This document shows, piece by piece, positions 37,027 to 48,962 of a DNA stretch of 64,000 nucleotides. The stretch spans positions 1 through 64,000 of the forward strand of contig JAGTXK010000196.1 in NCBI GenBank assembly GCA_019096195.1, given 5' to 3'. Under the pieces are notes generated by a model. It had not been told where the DNA came from, made no database searches, and worked only from the letters and a program-made list of their open reading frames with translations. The DNA comes from Boletus sp. NGJ (lineage: Eukaryota > Basidiomycota > Agaricomycetes > Boletales > Boletaceae). Numbering within the stretch: position 1 is the stretch's first letter; every line of letters starts with the position of its first letter. Both the position numbers and the translations under genes were made by a program.

Positions 37027-38253
37027 TCAAACCCTCGCCCTCTTTGCTGCTCTTCCTTCCTTCTTGTCGTTCTCCCCGCAGGCGAACAATCTCTTTCCAC
37101 TGCCACCACCACCTACAGTCTTGCTTGTTTCCCTCTCGACCTTGGCTGCTCTCCGAAGGACGCTTGGTTTCCTCCCTTCCCCCATCGTCGTGCTGGAAAA
37201 TGTGTCTCGCATCACCTTGCGCTCTTTCTCGACGAGGAGGATGTTTGCCTTTGTCACCGTGCGCGCAATGTGCGGTGGGATTCCTCCTCTAGGAGCTTGA
37301 GCGTATCTCCCAGTAGAAGCACCGCTCGTCGCAAGAGTAGAGGGCAACCGTGGACGAGACTTTGGCGTCTTCGCAGGAGGAATTATGGCTGTCTGACTTG
37401 GCACATTCGAGTTGGTTTGGAGAGCGGACCGAGCGCGGACCGGCTCAAGAATAACACGCGTTGACAACTGCACCGGCAGAGGCACGAAGGGTACGCTCTT
37501 CTTCCTAGGATCGTCGACTGTATTTTCGGTCACGCTTGCAGGTGGGGCTTTCGGCTCTGCCGTCTGTGGCTGTACGTCACCAACAACGGGAACCATTGCG
37601 GGTGATTGGCTGATACGGCTTGCGGGCTGTGTACACGAGGGAGCGAGAAACGATGCTAACCAAGGGGAAATCCATTCGTCCCTCGGTGACTGGGGGATCA
37701 TAAGACTGTCATCGAGATCGAGAAATTGGGATCCGTTGGGAGGCGACCACCCCCGAAGTATCGACGTGATTGGAGGCTCCACTTCGGCTTGGACCTGATC
37801 ATTATTCGAAGGAGGCACCGGGTGTCTGGAGATACTAGCATTTACATCGGACACAGGACACATCGACTTCGATCTGTGCAAACCGATTTCCTGGACGTGG
37901 ACGGGGTCGAGGGTCATTGATAGTGCGGAACTCGGCAGGGGTAAAAGGATTTCCTCGGCGTTGGGTGTGGGCACGATCGCGGCGAGTATATCCTCCAATC
38001 CCATAGGCTCGTGGCATGTGCTGGGATCTTCTTCGCATGGCCAGATGTGCGTGATCGTGCGGGTGAATTCGAATTCGCGTGCAATGTCGAGGAGCTCGTC
38101 AAAGTTGAGCGGTGCGAGAGGGTCCTCTTCTGGGTGAGTGCTGGGGGTGGACATGTCAACAGGGAGGGTACTGTAGCTCAGATCCGAAAGCATGTCGACA
38201 ACGAGGGAAAGGTATGGTCGAATGTTGTCAGGGGGGTTGTTCTTGTCAGCCAC
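37027..38253 (-). CDS. Hypothetical disordered protein, 408 aa, single exon
   Basis: One uninterrupted frame from ATG at 38,253 (MADKNNPPDNIRPYLSLVVD) to the stop at 37,027. The N-terminal part is acidic with a phrase SPSTHPEE-like run, a possible short helix (LNFDELLDIAREFEF) and many Ser-Pro pairs. The middle is Pro/Ser-rich. The C-terminal 120 residues are very basic, with HIARTVTKANILLVEKERKV and a bipartite nuclear-signal-like end (KKEGRAAKRARV). The composition suggests a nuclear, phosphorylation-rich protein; no domain is recognised. It is divergent from the tRNA-Pro gene, whose 5' end lies only ~50 bp away, so its promoter must overlap the tRNA gene or its A/B boxes. Confidence 0.65.
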   Translation of the reverse strand: MADKNNPPDNIRPYLSLVVDMLSDLSYSTLPVDMSTPSTHPEEDPLAPLNFDELLDIAREFEFTRTITHIWPCEEDPSTCHEPMGLEDILAAIVPTPNAEEILLPLPSSALSMTLDPVHVQEIGLHRSKSMCPVSDVNASISRHPVPPSNNDQVQAEVEPPITSILRGWSPPNGSQFLDLDDSLMIPQSPRDEWISPWLASFLAPSCTQPASRISQSPAMVPVVGDVQPQTAEPKAPPASVTENTVDDPRKKSVPFVPLPVQLSTRVILEPVRARSALQTNSNVPSQTAIIPPAKTPKSRPRLPSTLATSGASTGRYAQAPRGGIPPHIARTVTKANILLVEKERKVMRDTFSSTTMGEGRKPSVLRRAAKVERETSKTVGGGGSGKRLFACGENDKKEGRAAKRARV

Positions 38254-38302
38254 TGCCAGCTTCTATGAGGCAGAACAGAGTTAATGCAGTGCCAACTCGC
38301 AA

Positions 38303-38385
38303 GGCCTTATGGTCCAGAGGTACGATACTTGCTTTGGGCGGATTACAAATTGCAAGTGACCTGGGTTCGATTCCCAGTGAGGCCC
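38303..38385 (+). tRNA. tRNA-Pro(TGG) with a ~12 bp intron
   Basis: The acceptor stem ggcctta (38,303) pairs with tgaggcc (38,378-38,384), followed by discriminator c. The D-arm has 'tggtccagaggta' (A box). The anticodon stem cttgc/gcaag encloses loop tttggg with anticodon TGG, interrupted after position 37 by about twelve bases ('cggattacaaat') that form the usual canonical-position intron. The T-arm 'ctgggttcgattcccag' is the B box. Yeast tRNA-Pro(TGG) has the same loop and also an intron. A T8 run follows four bases after the 3' end. It reads as a functional gene. Confidence 0.93.
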
Positions 38386-38388
38386 ATA

Positions 38389-38396
38389 TTTTTTTT
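38389..38396 (+). terminator. RNA polymerase III terminator of tRNA-Pro
   Basis: Eight consecutive T on the + strand, a few bases past the tRNA end, which is the standard Pol III stop signal. Confidence 0.85.
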
Positions 38397-38749
38397 CGCT
38401 ACATCCACGACCCATCGCGCTATTTCAGTTATACCTCAGAAAAACGAGAGACTGGTATCGCTACTGTATTTTTTTTTAGTTGGGTCGTCGAGCTGCAGCC
38501 CGGCTAAAATGAGAGAGGCCAGCGTGGGAAAAGTGCAGAGTGGCCAAAGTTAGCCGCGGTTAATAGGGCCGAGTCTTTTCCCTTGTCGCCGTCCAGCTCA
38601 GTCGCCTGCCTCGTTCCCTCCCTCCTCCCTCCCTCCCCTTCCCCACCTCGCTCCCCCGCAGTGACGACGTTCCTGCTAGCCCGTTTCCCTCTTTTACCTA
38701 CTTCCTTTGCGCCAAGTCTCACCATCGTCGCCGTCGCCAACAACAACAC

Positions 38750-41700
38750 ATGAACAGACAGTCCGCAGGGATGGGCCTGCAACAGCGGCTCGAGGCCGTC
38801 ACCGACCTCGCCAGCCTATCGTCCATTTCAGACGATGTCGTCGTCACCTGTCTCCGCGAGCGCTTCATGTCAGACACCATCTACACCAGCATCGGTTCCT
38901 CCACCCTCGTCGCTGTCAACCCTCACAAATATATTGCTTCAAATGCCGACTCGATTCTTCAAAAATACGCCGCAGACTATCGGGACACAGCTGAGAACAA
39001 GGCCCCGCTCCCGCCCCACATATTTCAGCTCGCCAACAACGCCTATTACCACATGAGGCGTACAACCCAGGATCAATCTCTTATCATTAGGTACGTCTTT
39101 TTTTTATAGTCCATGCTTTGGTTGCGAATGTCGTATTCCTTTGTAGTGGTGAAACCGGCAGTGGAAAGTCGGAAAGTCGCCGGCTCGCCATCAAGACGTT
39201 ACTTGAGCTGTCCGTTTCCAATCCGGGAAAGAAAGGCTCTAAGCTTGCGAGCCAGGTGCCCGCAGCAGAGTTCGTCATAGAGTCCTTTGGCAACGCTCGT
39301 ACGCTCTTCAATCCAAATGCATCTCGCTTTGGAAAGTACACAGAGCTGCAATTCACCGACAAAGGGCGGCTGTGTGGTATCAAGTCGCTTGACTACTATC
39401 TCGAACGCAACCGAGTGGCGGCTGTGCCATCCGGTGAACGAAATTTCCATATTTTCTACTACTTGATGGCCGGCGCATCGCCAGAAGAGCGTCATCATCT
39501 CCACCTTGTCGACAAGACCCAGTACCGATATCTCGGCCAGCGCGTTGGTGCAGGCGCTCGTTCCAATGGTGTCCGTGACGATGATGCCAATCGCTTTGAA
39601 CAGCTCAAGTTGGCACTCAAGTCCATTGGCCTGTCCAAGCGGCAAGTTGCCCAAACATGCCAGCTCGTCGCAGCCATCCTCCATCTGGGTAATCTCGAGT
39701 TCACCATCGACCGCGGTCGTGACGTGGACGCAGCTGTCGTTCGCAATGTGGATGTTCTCGGAATCGTTGCCGAGTTCCTTGGTGTACAATCTTCGGCACT
39801 CGAGAGTACACTTGCTTACAAGACAAAGCTCGTCAAGAAGGAGCTTTGCACTGTCTTCCTTGACCCCGATGGTGCCTCCGACAACCGTGACGACCTTGCC
39901 AAGACTCTATACTCTCTACTTTTCGCCTGGCTAAATGAATACGTCAACCAACGCCTCTGCCGCGATGACTTTGACACCTTCATCGGTCTCTTTGATCTTC
40001 CCGGCTCACAAAACATGACGAGTCGACCAAATTCTCTCGATCAATTCTGCATCAACTTCGCCAATGAACGCTTGCAGAACTTCATCCAGAAACGTATCTT
40101 CGAGTCACACGTCGACGAATATCAGACGGAGGGTATATCTCATTTTGTCCCCTCGGTGCCGTACTTCGACAATGCCGAGTGTGTTCGACTTTTGCAGAAC
40201 AAGCCCGGTGGCATCATCCACATCATGGATGATCAAGCTCGCCGATCACACAAGAAGACGGACCACACCATGGTGGAAGCCTTTGGCAAACGCTGGGGTA
40301 ACCACTCATCCTTCAAGGTCGGGGCGATCGACCGTTCGGGTTACCCGACTTTCACTGTCAACCACTTCAACGGCCCCGTGACATATTCCTCTGATGGCTT
40401 CCTCGACCGCAATCTCGACTCCCTTAACCCCGACTTTGTCTCACTTCTCCGCGGGTCTAGCGTCGGTGCAGCAGACAGCGCTGAAGGGGTTGGATCAATC
40501 AATCCCTTCGTCAAGGGCATTTTTTCTGGCAAAGCCATTGCGACCCAGGCACATCCTAAGAACGAGGACACTATCGTCTCTGCGCAGCAGCCGGTCAAGC
40601 CAATGCGTGCCCCATCGACGCGTCGCAAGGGTACTGTCAAACGGATGCCAATGCTCCGCGAGGACGGCGCTGGCGACGAACAAGATCGGGAGGAAGACGA
40701 TATGTCGAACCCCTCAGGTCTGACGCCATGCGTAGCTGGCGAGTTCAGGGCCGCTCTGGATACCTTGTTCGAGACGCTGTCAGAAACACAATCCTGGTTT
40801 GTCTTCTGTGTGAATCCCAATGACTCACAACTACCCAATCAGTTGGAGGGACGGAGTGTAAAGGGCCAGATTCGGAGCATGGGCCTAACTGAGGTTTCGA
40901 AGAGGAATGTCAACGTTTTTGAGGTTGGGCTAACCCCAGATGAGTTTTGCGCTCGGTACAAGGAGCCCATGATGAAGATGGGCGTTGTGGATGGCTCGGC
41001 GAAGGAGAAGGTCGAGCAGACGAGAAACATCTTGGGCTTACAGGAGATTGAGATAGTTCTCGGGCAATACAAGGTAAATTTTGATTGCCTATTGTTACGA
41101 ATTAATAATTCTCATTGTCTTAATCACATAGGTCTTCCTGTCTCAATCTGCGTTCCATTCGCTCGAGGACCGCATTCGTGCCCTTGATGTAGAGGAGCAG
41201 AAACGGAACCGCCTCCGCGATGCAGAGGCAGAAGCCGGCATCGATCTTCGCTCAACAGGTGACCCGTACGCTCCCTACGCATCCCCAGGATTACCCCCCG
41301 ACGACTACGCGGATCCATTCAACCAAGTGTCTTCCCAGGCACACGTCCCACTCGTAGCCAACGCCTCTCCATTCCAACGTGGAGATCTCTACGACGACGA
41401 ATACGAGGACCGCAAATCGTTCCGTTCTGACGATTTTGACAACCGGAGTCGATTGACATCCAATCGGGAAGAGACCAATTCTAACTACGGTTCCGAGTCC
41501 TACGCGCCTTCTAGGAACATGTTCCAAAACGCTGATAAGGAAGGGTTGATGGCTAAAGAGGCGCTAGCAGGTGAAATCATGGAGAACGAGACGACTGAAG
41601 TTATCAAAGAGACGTCGGCGCGTCGACGCTGGGTCTTGTTGTGCTGGCTCTTAACCTGGTGGATACCGTCCATTTTCCTCAAGTGGTTCGGCCGAATGAA

Positions 41701-44700
41701 GCGAGAGGACGTTCGTCAAGCATGGAGGGAGAAACTCGCGCTCAACATGGTCATTTGGTTCTTCTGTAGTTGTGCGGTTTTCGTTATCGCAATCCTTCAG
41801 CTCGTCATTTGTCCGACGGAACACGTCTTCAGCACATCAGAGCTTGCATTGCATTCATATACAAGCTCGCCAAACAATGTCTACACCGCGATTCGGGGCG
41901 AGGTGTTTGACCTCACAGCAGTCGCGGCAACGCATCAAAGAGTAGTCACCGTCATCCCTACGAAGACGATCTTGCAGTATGGTGGTGTGGATGCCTCCGC
42001 CTTGTTCCCTGTTCAGGTACTTCATCTACTTTATTTGTTTCATCTGGTGTTCATGGTCTTGTCAGGTCAGCGCTCTTTGCAACGGTGTGTCTGGATCGGT
42101 CAGCCCATGGGTCCAGCTTACATCGGCGAACACGACGGATACCAACGCGCAATACCATGACTTCCGTGCGATTACCAACGATTCACGTCCCGACTGGTAC
42201 TTTGAGAGTATGACTATCATGCGTTGGAACAACCGTGTTGGCTACATGGGCTACACCCCTCAAGAGATATCCAGCATGGCAAACTCGGGATCCTCCCTCG
42301 GTATCTACGACGGGCTAATCTACGATTTGACAGATTATGTCAACTACGGCCCTGCTGTTAAGGGACCAAACGGTGAACAGGCTCCCACCGGCACGGACGC
42401 ACAGTTCATGGACAGCACCCTTGTCAATCTATTCAAGTACACCTCTGGTCAGGACCTTACGAAGGATATCAATAACCTCAACATTGATTCCGGGACGCTC
42501 GCCGCGCAGAAGACGTGCCTCCGAAACCTGTTCCTCATCGGCATGGTGGACAACAGAAATTCTCCTCAGTGTTTGTTCTCGCAATACATTCTTCTTGCAT
42601 TGTCGATTATGATGGTCAGCATCATCGCGTTCAAGTTTATCGCCTCGATCAACTTTGGTGCGCCTCGTGCGCCCGAGGACCACGATAAATTCGTGATCTG
42701 TCAAGTACCTTGTTACACAGAAGGAGAAACCTCACTCCGTCGTACCATTGACTCGCTCGCCCAGCTCAAGTACGACGACAAGCGCAAGTTGATTCTCGTC
42801 GTCTGTGACGGCAACATCGTTGGTTCCGGGAACGACCGACCGACTCCCCGTATCGTGCTTGATATCCTTGGTGCGGGTGGTGACTTTGACCCCGAGCCGT
42901 TGAGTTTCGTGTCATTGGGCGAGGGTGCTCGGCAACACAACATGGGCAAAGTATACTCTGGGTTATACGAGTGCGCGGGTCACGTCGTGCCTTATCTCGT
43001 GGTTGTCAAGGTCGGCAAGCCGACGGAGAGATCGCGCCCTGGCAACCGAGGAAAGCGAGACTCACAAATGGCTATTATGCACTTCTTGAACAAGGTACGT
43101 CTGTACCCGTGGGAGGACGTGATACAGTAGCTTACATGCGATGGTGGAATAGGTGCACTTCAACTCTCCTATGAACCCGCTGGAGTTGGAGATGTATCAC
43201 CAAATCAAGAACGTGATTGGCGTCAACCCGACGTTTTACGAGTATCTGTTCACGATTGATGCTGATACCACTGTGGATCCATTCTCGTTGAACCGGTTGA
43301 TCTCTGCGTATGTCGCAACCTATCTTCATAGTAACTGTTGTCCATTCACGCTTGTTACCTTTTGTAGCATGGTTCACGACAAGAAGGTACTCGGTGTCTG
43401 TGGTGAGACAACGCTTTCCAATGCCAAGCAGTCCATCATCACGATGATGCAGGTCTACGAGTACTTCATCTCGCACCACATGGCCAAGGCTTTCGAGTCG
43501 CTCTTTGGTTCTGTCACCTGTTTGCCCGGTTGTTTCACGCTCTTCCGTCTCCGTTCAGCCGACACACACAAGCCTCTATTGATCTCGAACCAGATGATCT
43601 CGGATTACTCTCAAAATCGCGTCGACACGCTGCACATGAAGAACCTGTTGCACCTCGGAGAAGATCGTTACTTGACGACGCTCCTTCTGAAACACTTCCC
43701 GATGCACAAGACGCAGTTCGTTCGAGATGCCCACGCGTATACTGTCGCACCGGATGACTGGAAGATTTTGCTTTCACAACGACGTCGTTGGATCAACTCG
43801 ACGATCCACAACCTGGGAGAATTGATGTTCTTAGATCAACTTTGCGGTTTCTGCTGTTTCTCGATGAGATTTATCGTCATGATGGATTTGGTGTCGACGT
43901 TAATTCAGCCCGTCACCGTGGGTTACGTGAGTCTATTGCGTTGGTTTTGCTGTCATGCGTTGCTCATGCGTTTTGTGGAATAGATCGTTTACTTGATCGT
44001 TTCAGTTGTTGGCGAGGGAAGCACTATTCCTGTCATCTCGCTCATCATGATTGGTGCCGTGTATGGTCTTCAAGCGCTCGTGTTCATTCTTCGACGAAAA
44101 TGGGACATGGTTGGATGGATGGTGTTTTACATTCTCGCCATTCCCATCTTTTCATTCATGCTTCCCATCTATTCCTTCTGGCGCATGGATGACTTCTCGT
44201 GGGGTGCGACACGTGTCGTGCTCGGAGAGGCTGGCAAGAAGATTGTCGTGCATGTACGTTGGGTCCGTTATTTGGGTCCGGATTGATACTAACGTGGCGG
44301 ATCGATAGGACGAAGGCAAGTTCGATCCCCGTGCGATTCCTCTCAAGACTTGGAACGACTACGAAAACGAGTTGTGGGACAAGGAGTCCAACCACTCGAT
44401 CGGTTCCTGGGTTCCTCCTAGCCATCAATACAAGGAAGGCTATGCCGAGTCACGGGCTACATCGCTCTACGGACACGAGACATTCTATGAACCCCGCAGC
44501 CACTCTCCCGCGCCGTCGCAACAATTCGGCATGTTGCCACCCGCAGGATACCAATCTGGTCGTGGCACGCCTATGTCACAACTCCGCCCCTTGAGTGATG
44601 CGGGCATGTTGTACGCCTCGCAATCGATGGGAATGGGCTCACGGCCACCGACCAACTACTTTGACATGCCGTCTGTACAGAGCCCGCCGCAACTTGTGGA

Positions 44701-44893
44701 TTACAGTGCGGGTACACCGAGCGATGTGGATCTCGAGCGGAGTGTCGAGGAGATTTTGAGGACGGCAGATTTGAACTCGGTGACCAAGCGAGAGATTAGA
44801 AAGGTACTCGAGGAGCGGTTCGGGATGGACCTTACGTCGAGGAAAGCAACGATCAACGCTGCAATCGATAGGGTGCTGTTAAGCCACTCTTGA
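38750..44893 (+). CDS. CHS5: Class V chitin synthase with myosin motor head
   Basis: Polymerises UDP-GlcNAc into cell-wall chitin at growing tips; the myosin head is thought to help delivery along actin. Eight exons, with introns at 39,091-39,146, 41,074-41,131, 42,017-42,065, 43,095-43,152, 43,308-43,367, 43,927-43,983 and 44,254-44,308, give a frame of 1,916 aa. Domains: the myosin head from the start, with P-loop SGETGSGKS at ~114-122 and [18 protein letters not shown]; a linker; membrane segments at ~920-980; a cytochrome-b5-like domain near 1,005 ([13 protein letters not shown]); the chitin synthase domain with [13 protein letters not shown], the metal-binding DADTT, the GEDRYLT motif (~1,543) and QRRRW (~1,585); membrane helices; and a DEK C-terminal domain (~1,857-1,916, [19 protein letters not shown]). 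All catalytic motifs are present. The gene symbol is by class, not by proven orthology. The next start, ATG at 38,771, would shorten it by seven residues. Confidence 0.94.
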
Positions 44894-45845
44894 GGGTCTC
44901 CATGCCGGCCGAAGCGCGCACGCGCTTTTCCGTTGTCCCTGACGTAGGGATGGACGTCTAGAATGGACCTGGTTGGATCTAGCATACAAGTTACCCTCGA
45001 GGAACGTCGTCTTTCGGATGCTGACGCTTTTCTTTTCTTTTCCTCTCCATCGTATTCCCTTCTCTTGGATGGTCGGTCGCTTTACCCATAAGTATGACTG
45101 CATCTTTTTTTTCTGCATTAGCTGGACATTCGTTACTCGTTTTCATGTTCTTTACTGCTCTCCCACTGTCCACTCCCCAGGGGACGGTTGCTTTCTACTT
45201 AATATCCGCTCGACTAGTGGCTGCTACCTACTAGCTATACGTATATCTTACCCGTACTCGGCGCACGCTCTCTTTTCTGTCTCTCTGCATTGCTCGGACT
45301 AAGTTTCTCCTTTTGCATGACAAGATTTCTACTCCAACTTGTGGCCTGATAATGCGAATGCAATACAATGTGTTTTAGTATAATTTGGGCCCATTTTCGT
45401 AATGCCCCGAGTACCAAAAAGTGTTGACTCCGACTCACTTCCGCCAGTTCCCATGACTCGGATCAGACGAGCCTGAGGCTGCAGCTGGTGGTGACCACGA
45501 CGCAAATAATTCCCAGCGTTCTCGTGCCTGCTGGTACTGATTATCGCGGTCACAATATGAACTCCTAGCCCAAGAACGTGGATTGTGTTCCCGAACTATT
45601 TCTTCAGCAAGTGACCAACAACTACTAGTAGTAGCCTTCCGGGAATTGGCTTAGATTCCGGCCGATTCTCCGTACGCTTTCGGATCAAATGCATGGTAAG
45701 ATCGAGATCGTTCTCTACCGAAAACACGTACTAATAGTAGTAGTACTCATCCTGGTATAATTAAAGCGATAATAGTGTGAACCGACACAGCAAGTTCCGG
45801 CGACGTCCAGTGTCGGCTTTGGGAAGCGATCACTGGAACGGGTGA
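44894..45845. other. Intergenic between chitin synthase and the membrane-protein gene
   Basis: The 3' flank of the chitin synthase is T/C-rich (45,025-45,120 and 45,260-45,320). Nothing coding is seen. The part before 45,846 is the presumed promoter of the DUF6533-type gene and contains short 'actaatagtagtagtac' repeats near 45,730. Confidence 0.5.
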
Positions 45846-47708
45846 ATGTCAAGTCACCATTTATCACTGCCTCGTCGATATGCTCTATATTTCATGGTAA
45901 CGCGAGAGGTGGATTTTCATCCCCTCGAACTGTATACCCTGTGGCGAGCTTTGCCACTCATATACCAAGGTCATGTCTACCAGTTTTCAGGGGACCTTGA
46001 TGATGCTCCAGAAGAGCAACTGCGCGTCCCGTGAGTCCGGCAAAGCGTTTTGGTTGACTAATCTCATCAGTGGACACAGTTGCAATTGTTACCGCCGTCG
46101 GATATGATTACGGTCAGTAATGTATTCTGTTGTTCATTTCGTCGTGCTGAATCGAACGCTGCATTCTCGTCAGTTAGTCCTCACATTTTCAAGCGAGGTA
46201 CCGTACCCCACATTGTTTCTTTACCTGCATTGGCTTATGGTGACCATGTATAGGTCGAATATGTTTGGGTTTGTGGTAATGTGATCGCGTGACGGGTTTC
46301 TGACAAGATCACAGAAACAACCCTGGTCGTGTGTGTCTTTCTTGTTTATTCTTGTGTGTATGGTATCTTTGACGATCTGGGTTGTACTAGTAGGCTAAAA
46401 CTATGTCTCATAGGTCCGTTATCTTGGTTGTTACTCTGCCATGTAAGTCAACTGTATCGTATCATGATTTCTCACTTTAAATCGGTATTCAGAGCCACAT
46501 CCCTCAGTATGTGAACGATCGAACACACAGTTAATTCCACTAACAGACGCCATTGAAGATGGGACTACCTTCATGCCCGGGCCTGAGGAGGTAGGTTTTT
46601 CTCGTACATCATACTATAATGTCGATAACTCAGGGGAATATCGAAACATTAATAGGCGTATGTATGATCTACTCATGTTGGAATACAGATGGCTGATATC
46701 GGTCAAACAGATGTAAGCACAATCGTCGAAACTTTTACCGTCCATTCATTATTACCTCCAGGCTACACAATCTACCTTCTAAACCAATTCGCATATCTTT
46801 TATTTCTTGCTGCTGCCGATAGTAAGTTGCAGTGCTGATGCTTAACTGTTAAAATTCAATGGAAAATCAGTGGTGATGATCCTTCGCGTGTGGGCGATAT
46901 ACAACCGGTCGAGATGGATTCTTGTCATACTCCTCATGATCTTCATCCCATACATTGTTTCAACCACCATCGTCACTGTTATTACCAACATTCCCAAGAA
47001 TGTGGAAAGTAAGTCGACTTCATATGATCCACACTTCCAAAACTAAACATTATTCGTCTCCCACTTCTTGACTGTTGATTAGCGACTTCTGTGCGAGTGC
47101 CATACTTTTCATTCTGTTGCTATTATTCTACCTTATACACTTGGACCGAAGACACCATTATTCTACAGCTTATTCCTGGTGCTGTGACCTGCGTTTTGGT
47201 GGTCATCCAATTTTTGCGGCAGTCACTTCAAATGTACAGAGCAACAAACCAATGGCAGCTCAACCAATATATGAACCTGCTCTGCAGAGAAGGTATCCTT
47301 TATTTTTTGGTGTACGTCATATCATTTCTGGGCAGTCTGGTGGAACGAAGTGTGCTGATGATGACATTCCATGGTAGTACACTGGCCTTTGGCCTTGTTA
47401 ACCTCCCACCTCAATGTCTCTTTGACCCACTCACATTAAGAGGGTTGCCTGCGGTACTGTTCGTCGCCTGCAACGTCCCTGTATTCACCCTCACCCCTCG
47501 TTTCATCTTGAGCATACGCGCGCTTTATGCTCACGATCTTCGATACAAACGAGAGTATGGGATCGACACAGGATTCGGCCTCTCGGCCCCGGGTACGGGT
47601 GGGACTGCGATGGTGTTTGCGGACGACGGGCGAAGCGGAGAGTCAGGACGGGATGAAGAGATGGCGATTGAAGGAGAGGGGGATTCGACCAAGTCAGAGT
47701 GGTGGTAA
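45846..47708 (+). CDS. DUF6533-type multi-pass membrane protein
   Basis: The second half is well supported. Exon GYTIYLLNQFAYLLFLAAAD (near 46,762) joins after gtaagt...atcag to MVMILRVWAIYNRSRWILVI, a phrase typical of basidiomycete DUF6533 proteins. Then come IPYIVSTTIVTVIT, an intron at about 47,010-47,082, VRVPYFSFCCYYSTLYTW, a helix (GAVTCVLVVIQFLRQSL), MYRATNQWQLNQYMNLLCRE, GILYFLVYVISFLG, a probable intron near 47,374-47,440, and VFTLTPRFILSIRALYAHDL. An acidic, disordered tail ends STKSEWW at 47,708. Such proteins have about seven helices in the fungal plasma or inner membranes; their function is unknown. The N-terminal exons (45,846-46,700) are uncertain: small open pieces with good splice words exist, but I could not fix their order. 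Confidence 0.7.
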
Positions 47709-48269
47709 TGAATGTTGAGGAGTGTTCAAAGGTCCAACGAGGTCGTCACTAATACCAGACTTCAAACGCATATATGGCAGCGCGCGGAGACTCGGAGGTG
47801 ACGAACCATTGCTCGAGTACCACTGTAGCATAAGGAGCAGGAGAAGTTGAGAAGCGAAATTCATCCTTGAGACCTGCGGTCCACCTGATTCTCATCTCAT
47901 TGGCGAAGATTTAACGGTATGTCTTGTTCACCGACTTGTATAGCAAGCTCAGTTGGATAGTCAGTCACACAACCTAAAGACAAAGGGCTCTGGCAACCAC
48001 CACGAAAATCGCCCCGTGAGGCTGTCTGTACCAAACCGCTGTGATTCAAAGTGTCCTCGGGCCGGCAGGTTTCTGCACCCTGCGCAACAGTTCAACTCTG
48101 ATCTTTCAAGAACATCCATCACAGAGTTGACAGTCGTTCGCAATCCCCGCGGTGTAGCCCCGCTGAAAACACAGTTTTTTCTCGCTATTTCTCCCCTAGA
48201 TACAACCATACACGCTAACCGATCCTTCATTCAATGATAACACTGTACATATTTCTGAAATTGCCTCAA
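47709..48269. other. Intergenic before the palindrome
   Basis: The 3' flank of the membrane-protein gene. Nothing coding is seen; the open frames present are short and overlap on both strands. Confidence 0.5.
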
Positions 48270-48410
48270 CCATACTGACTCATTTTTCAACTGCAAAACT
48301 TTATACATTCGCCTCGTTCAACAGGCCACAAGTAGCGGAGAACGTCTAATATGACAAACACGCTCATCAGTTTCACGAACGAGGGGTGATTGCAGCCGTG
48401 ATCAACTCAC

Positions 48411-48842
48411 TTATCCAATCATGACGTTGGCCCGGAGGTGGTTGCCCTCAGCGACCGTGTAGTGAACTTGAACTTTCGTTCCAACAGTGCTCATGACACT
48501 GTACTCCGACAGCTGTTTCTCCCTCATATAGTCCCGTCCCCCATTGTTGTAGTACTCCCCGTTGACCACGAGAGCCGTCTCGTTGGGCTTAAGTCCAGTC
48601 ACGACGTCGCACCAACGCTTGTAGTTGTGTACGCCAACAGTGACGGTGATTCGCTCGCCCTTGTCCGACATGAAGCGAACGCAACCAGACGTGCCACTGC
48701 CACCCATCGTAAGGGTGAGGACGCCGTTGGTCTGAGACCAAGTGCCACCATCGGCATACTTCCAGACGGTCTGCTCAACGATGGAGAAGCACCCGCGATC
48801 GGGGTTGCTCTGATAGAGACAGAGGGTAATGCTGTAAGACAT
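48411..48842 (-). CDS. Fungal fruit-body lectin, copy 1
   Basis: A 143-residue protein without introns and without a signal peptide, of the FB_lectin family (Agaricus bisporus lectin, Sclerotium rolfsii and Xerocomus lectins; actinoporin-like beta sandwich). Family signatures: MSYSITLCLYQ at the start, YADGGTWSQTNGVLTLTMGG, SGTSGCVRFMSD, VGVHNYKRWCDVVTGL and VHYTVAEGNHLRANVMIG at the end, at the usual length. These cytosolic tetrameric lectins bind the T-antigen disaccharide and GlcNAc ends, and serve in defence against nematodes and insects or as storage proteins. Residue 16 is Arg here (Cys in copy 2). Transcription runs away from the palindrome centre; a TATA word lies 112 bases before the start codon. 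Confidence 0.95.
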   Translation of the reverse strand: MSYSITLCLYQSNPDRGCFSIVEQTVWKYADGGTWSQTNGVLTLTMGGSGTSGCVRFMSDKGERITVTVGVHNYKRWCDVVTGLKPNETALVVNGEYYNNGGRDYMREKQLSEYSVMSTVGTKVQVHYTVAEGNHLRANVMIG

Positions 48843-48953
48843 GATGATGCCTGGAGGTAAGTTTCAGTATAGTCGTAATGTAAGGAGCGAGGAAGAGACA
48901 GACTTGTTTGGGTGATGGTCTGTTGTGAACGTATTCGAGGACAGCTAAGAGGG

Positions 48954-48962
48954 TTTATATAT
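48954..48962 (-). promoter_or_regulatory. TATA box of lectin copy 1
   Basis: 'atatataaa' on the minus strand, 112 bases before the lectin start codon. The mirror copy has the same word at the same distance. Confidence 0.7.

Noticed and set aside
39199-39789. 196-codon minus-strand frame inside the chitin synthase gene
   Set aside because: It lies opposite the well-supported myosin head coding sequence and is a by-product of codon bias.
48438-48860. 140-codon open frame antisense to each lectin gene (also 51,235-51,657)
   Set aside because: It lies wholly opposite a clear FB_lectin coding frame and has no known domain. It is mirrored only because the arm is duplicated.
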